From an uncultured Spartobacteria bacterium (GTDB lineage: Bacteria; Verrucomicrobiota; Verrucomicrobiae; Chthoniobacterales; UBA6821), in NCBI GenBank assembly GCA_903919105.1, contig CAIXGT010000131.1:1-6283 (forward strand): a DNA stretch of 6,283 bases. The letters run 5' to 3'. This document shows, one piece after another, positions 5,851-6,283 of the stretch. The position numbers and the translations under genes were made by a program. The notes under the pieces are model-generated. The model made no database searches and was not told where the DNA came from. It saw only the letters and a program-made list of their open reading frames with translations. The first letter of the stretch is position 1; each line of letters starts with the position of its first letter.

Positions 5851-5940
5851 TCACCATGAAGCTTTTGAAGGCGAATCTCCGGACAAGAAAATCGTACTCC
5901 CACTCTTGATCTTTTCCCCCTTTTAACCCTGTATAGATTT

Positions 5941-6283
5941 ATGCGTTTTCAAACCTTTGCCCTCCTCTCCATCGCTGCCCTGCTTGCACTTTCAGGCTGC
6001 TCTAACAAGAAGAACAAGCAATACGCAGGCGTCGACGGCGACTATGTGAGCGGTACGCCCCTAGGAGAACGGACCGAGGGTGCTAACTTCATGGGTACGA
6101 ACGTGCAGCGCGGTCAGTATGCATCGGTCCAGTTCGGGTATGACAGTTCCTCTGTTGCTCCCGACCAAGAGTCCAAGGTGGCCGCTGTCGCCGATGCCCT
6201 TAAGGGAAGTGGCAAGACCGTGATCGTGGCCGGATTCACCGATGAGCGCGGCACGCAGGAGTACAACCGTAGTCTTGGTGAGA
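5941..6283 (+). CDS. pal: Pal, peptidoglycan-associated OmpA-family lipoprotein (3' end outside window)
   Basis: The first 114 codons are present. The signal peptide MRFQTFALLSIAALLALSGC ends in a textbook lipobox (LSGC, Cys20) followed by Ser, consistent with outer-membrane sorting. A polar linker (21-80) leads into the OmpA/Pal domain: ASVQFGYDSSSV (81-92), then VIVAGFTDERGTQEYNRSLGE (94-114), which matches the Pal signature around the diaminopimelate-binding loop; the usual GHTD is GFTD here. Pal anchors the outer membrane to peptidoglycan and is released or captured by TolB during constriction. The gene lies 90 bp after tolB on the same strand with no visible terminator between them, so co-transcription is likely. 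The ATG is the only good start, but no Shine-Dalgarno precedes it. Confidence 0.95.
   Translation, partial: MRFQTFALLSIAALLALSGCSNKKNKQYAGVDGDYVSGTPLGERTEGANFMGTNVQRGQYASVQFGYDSSSVAPDQESKVAAVADALKGSGKTVIVAGFTDERGTQEYNRSLGE

Noticed and set aside
5856..5909. Short open frame of 17 codons between tolB and pal
   Set aside because: Too short, no ribosome-binding site, no recognisable peptide; probably chance.
5906..5938. TTGATC ... TATAGA as a pal promoter
   Set aside because: Spacing is 20 bp and the -10-like box is 2 nt from the ATG, so transcription would start inside the gene.

Overview
The window looks like chromosomal DNA from a Gram-negative (diderm) bacterium. It encodes a TolC-type outer-membrane channel, a TolB/Pal pair and lipoproteins whose sorting residues suit the outer membrane. 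Several details recall Verrucomicrobiota from memory: the form of the PgeF/YfiH protein (VHSGKKG in place of VHAGWRG, no GGVS/SLNLG segment), the small 'VG-V...GD' lipoprotein, and weak Shine-Dalgarno signals. That placement is an inference and no search was run. There are no rRNAs, tRNAs, insertion sequences, CRISPR arrays or phage genes.

Minus strand (left half, read right to left). A small lipoprotein of unknown function (3637 to 3188) is followed, after a gap holding a promoter and a palindromic operator, by a compact three-gene unit. A MarR-family regulator (3041 to 2562) overlaps a TolC-family efflux channel (2565 to 484) by an ATGA. A PgeF/YfiH 'laccase-domain' protein begins 12 nt after the tolC stop codon, in the same frame, and runs off the left edge. 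The most economical reading is an autoregulated MarR-TolC operon with pgeF coupled to its tail. No membrane-fusion or inner-membrane pump gene is present here, so the channel's partners must be elsewhere.

Plus strand (right half). Starting from a 143-bp divergent intergenic region, a prephenate-dehydratase-like gene (3781-4665) is followed 36 bp later by tolB (4702-5850), then 90 bp later by pal (5941 to the right edge). TolB and Pal are the periplasmic and outer-membrane parts of the Tol-Pal envelope system. The gene in front of them is an aromatic amino-acid enzyme homologue rather than tolQ/tolR/tolA.

The points most worth a second look are: the prephenate-dehydratase homologue with altered active-site motifs (THF for TRF, and a lost SHPQ...Q segment); the marR promoter/operator arrangement; the unusual repeat-bearing N-terminal extension of about 180 residues on the TolC protein; and the same-frame tolC-pgeF junction without an ATG. 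No clearly unprecedented system was found. The window reads as envelope housekeeping genes with several lineage-specific twists.
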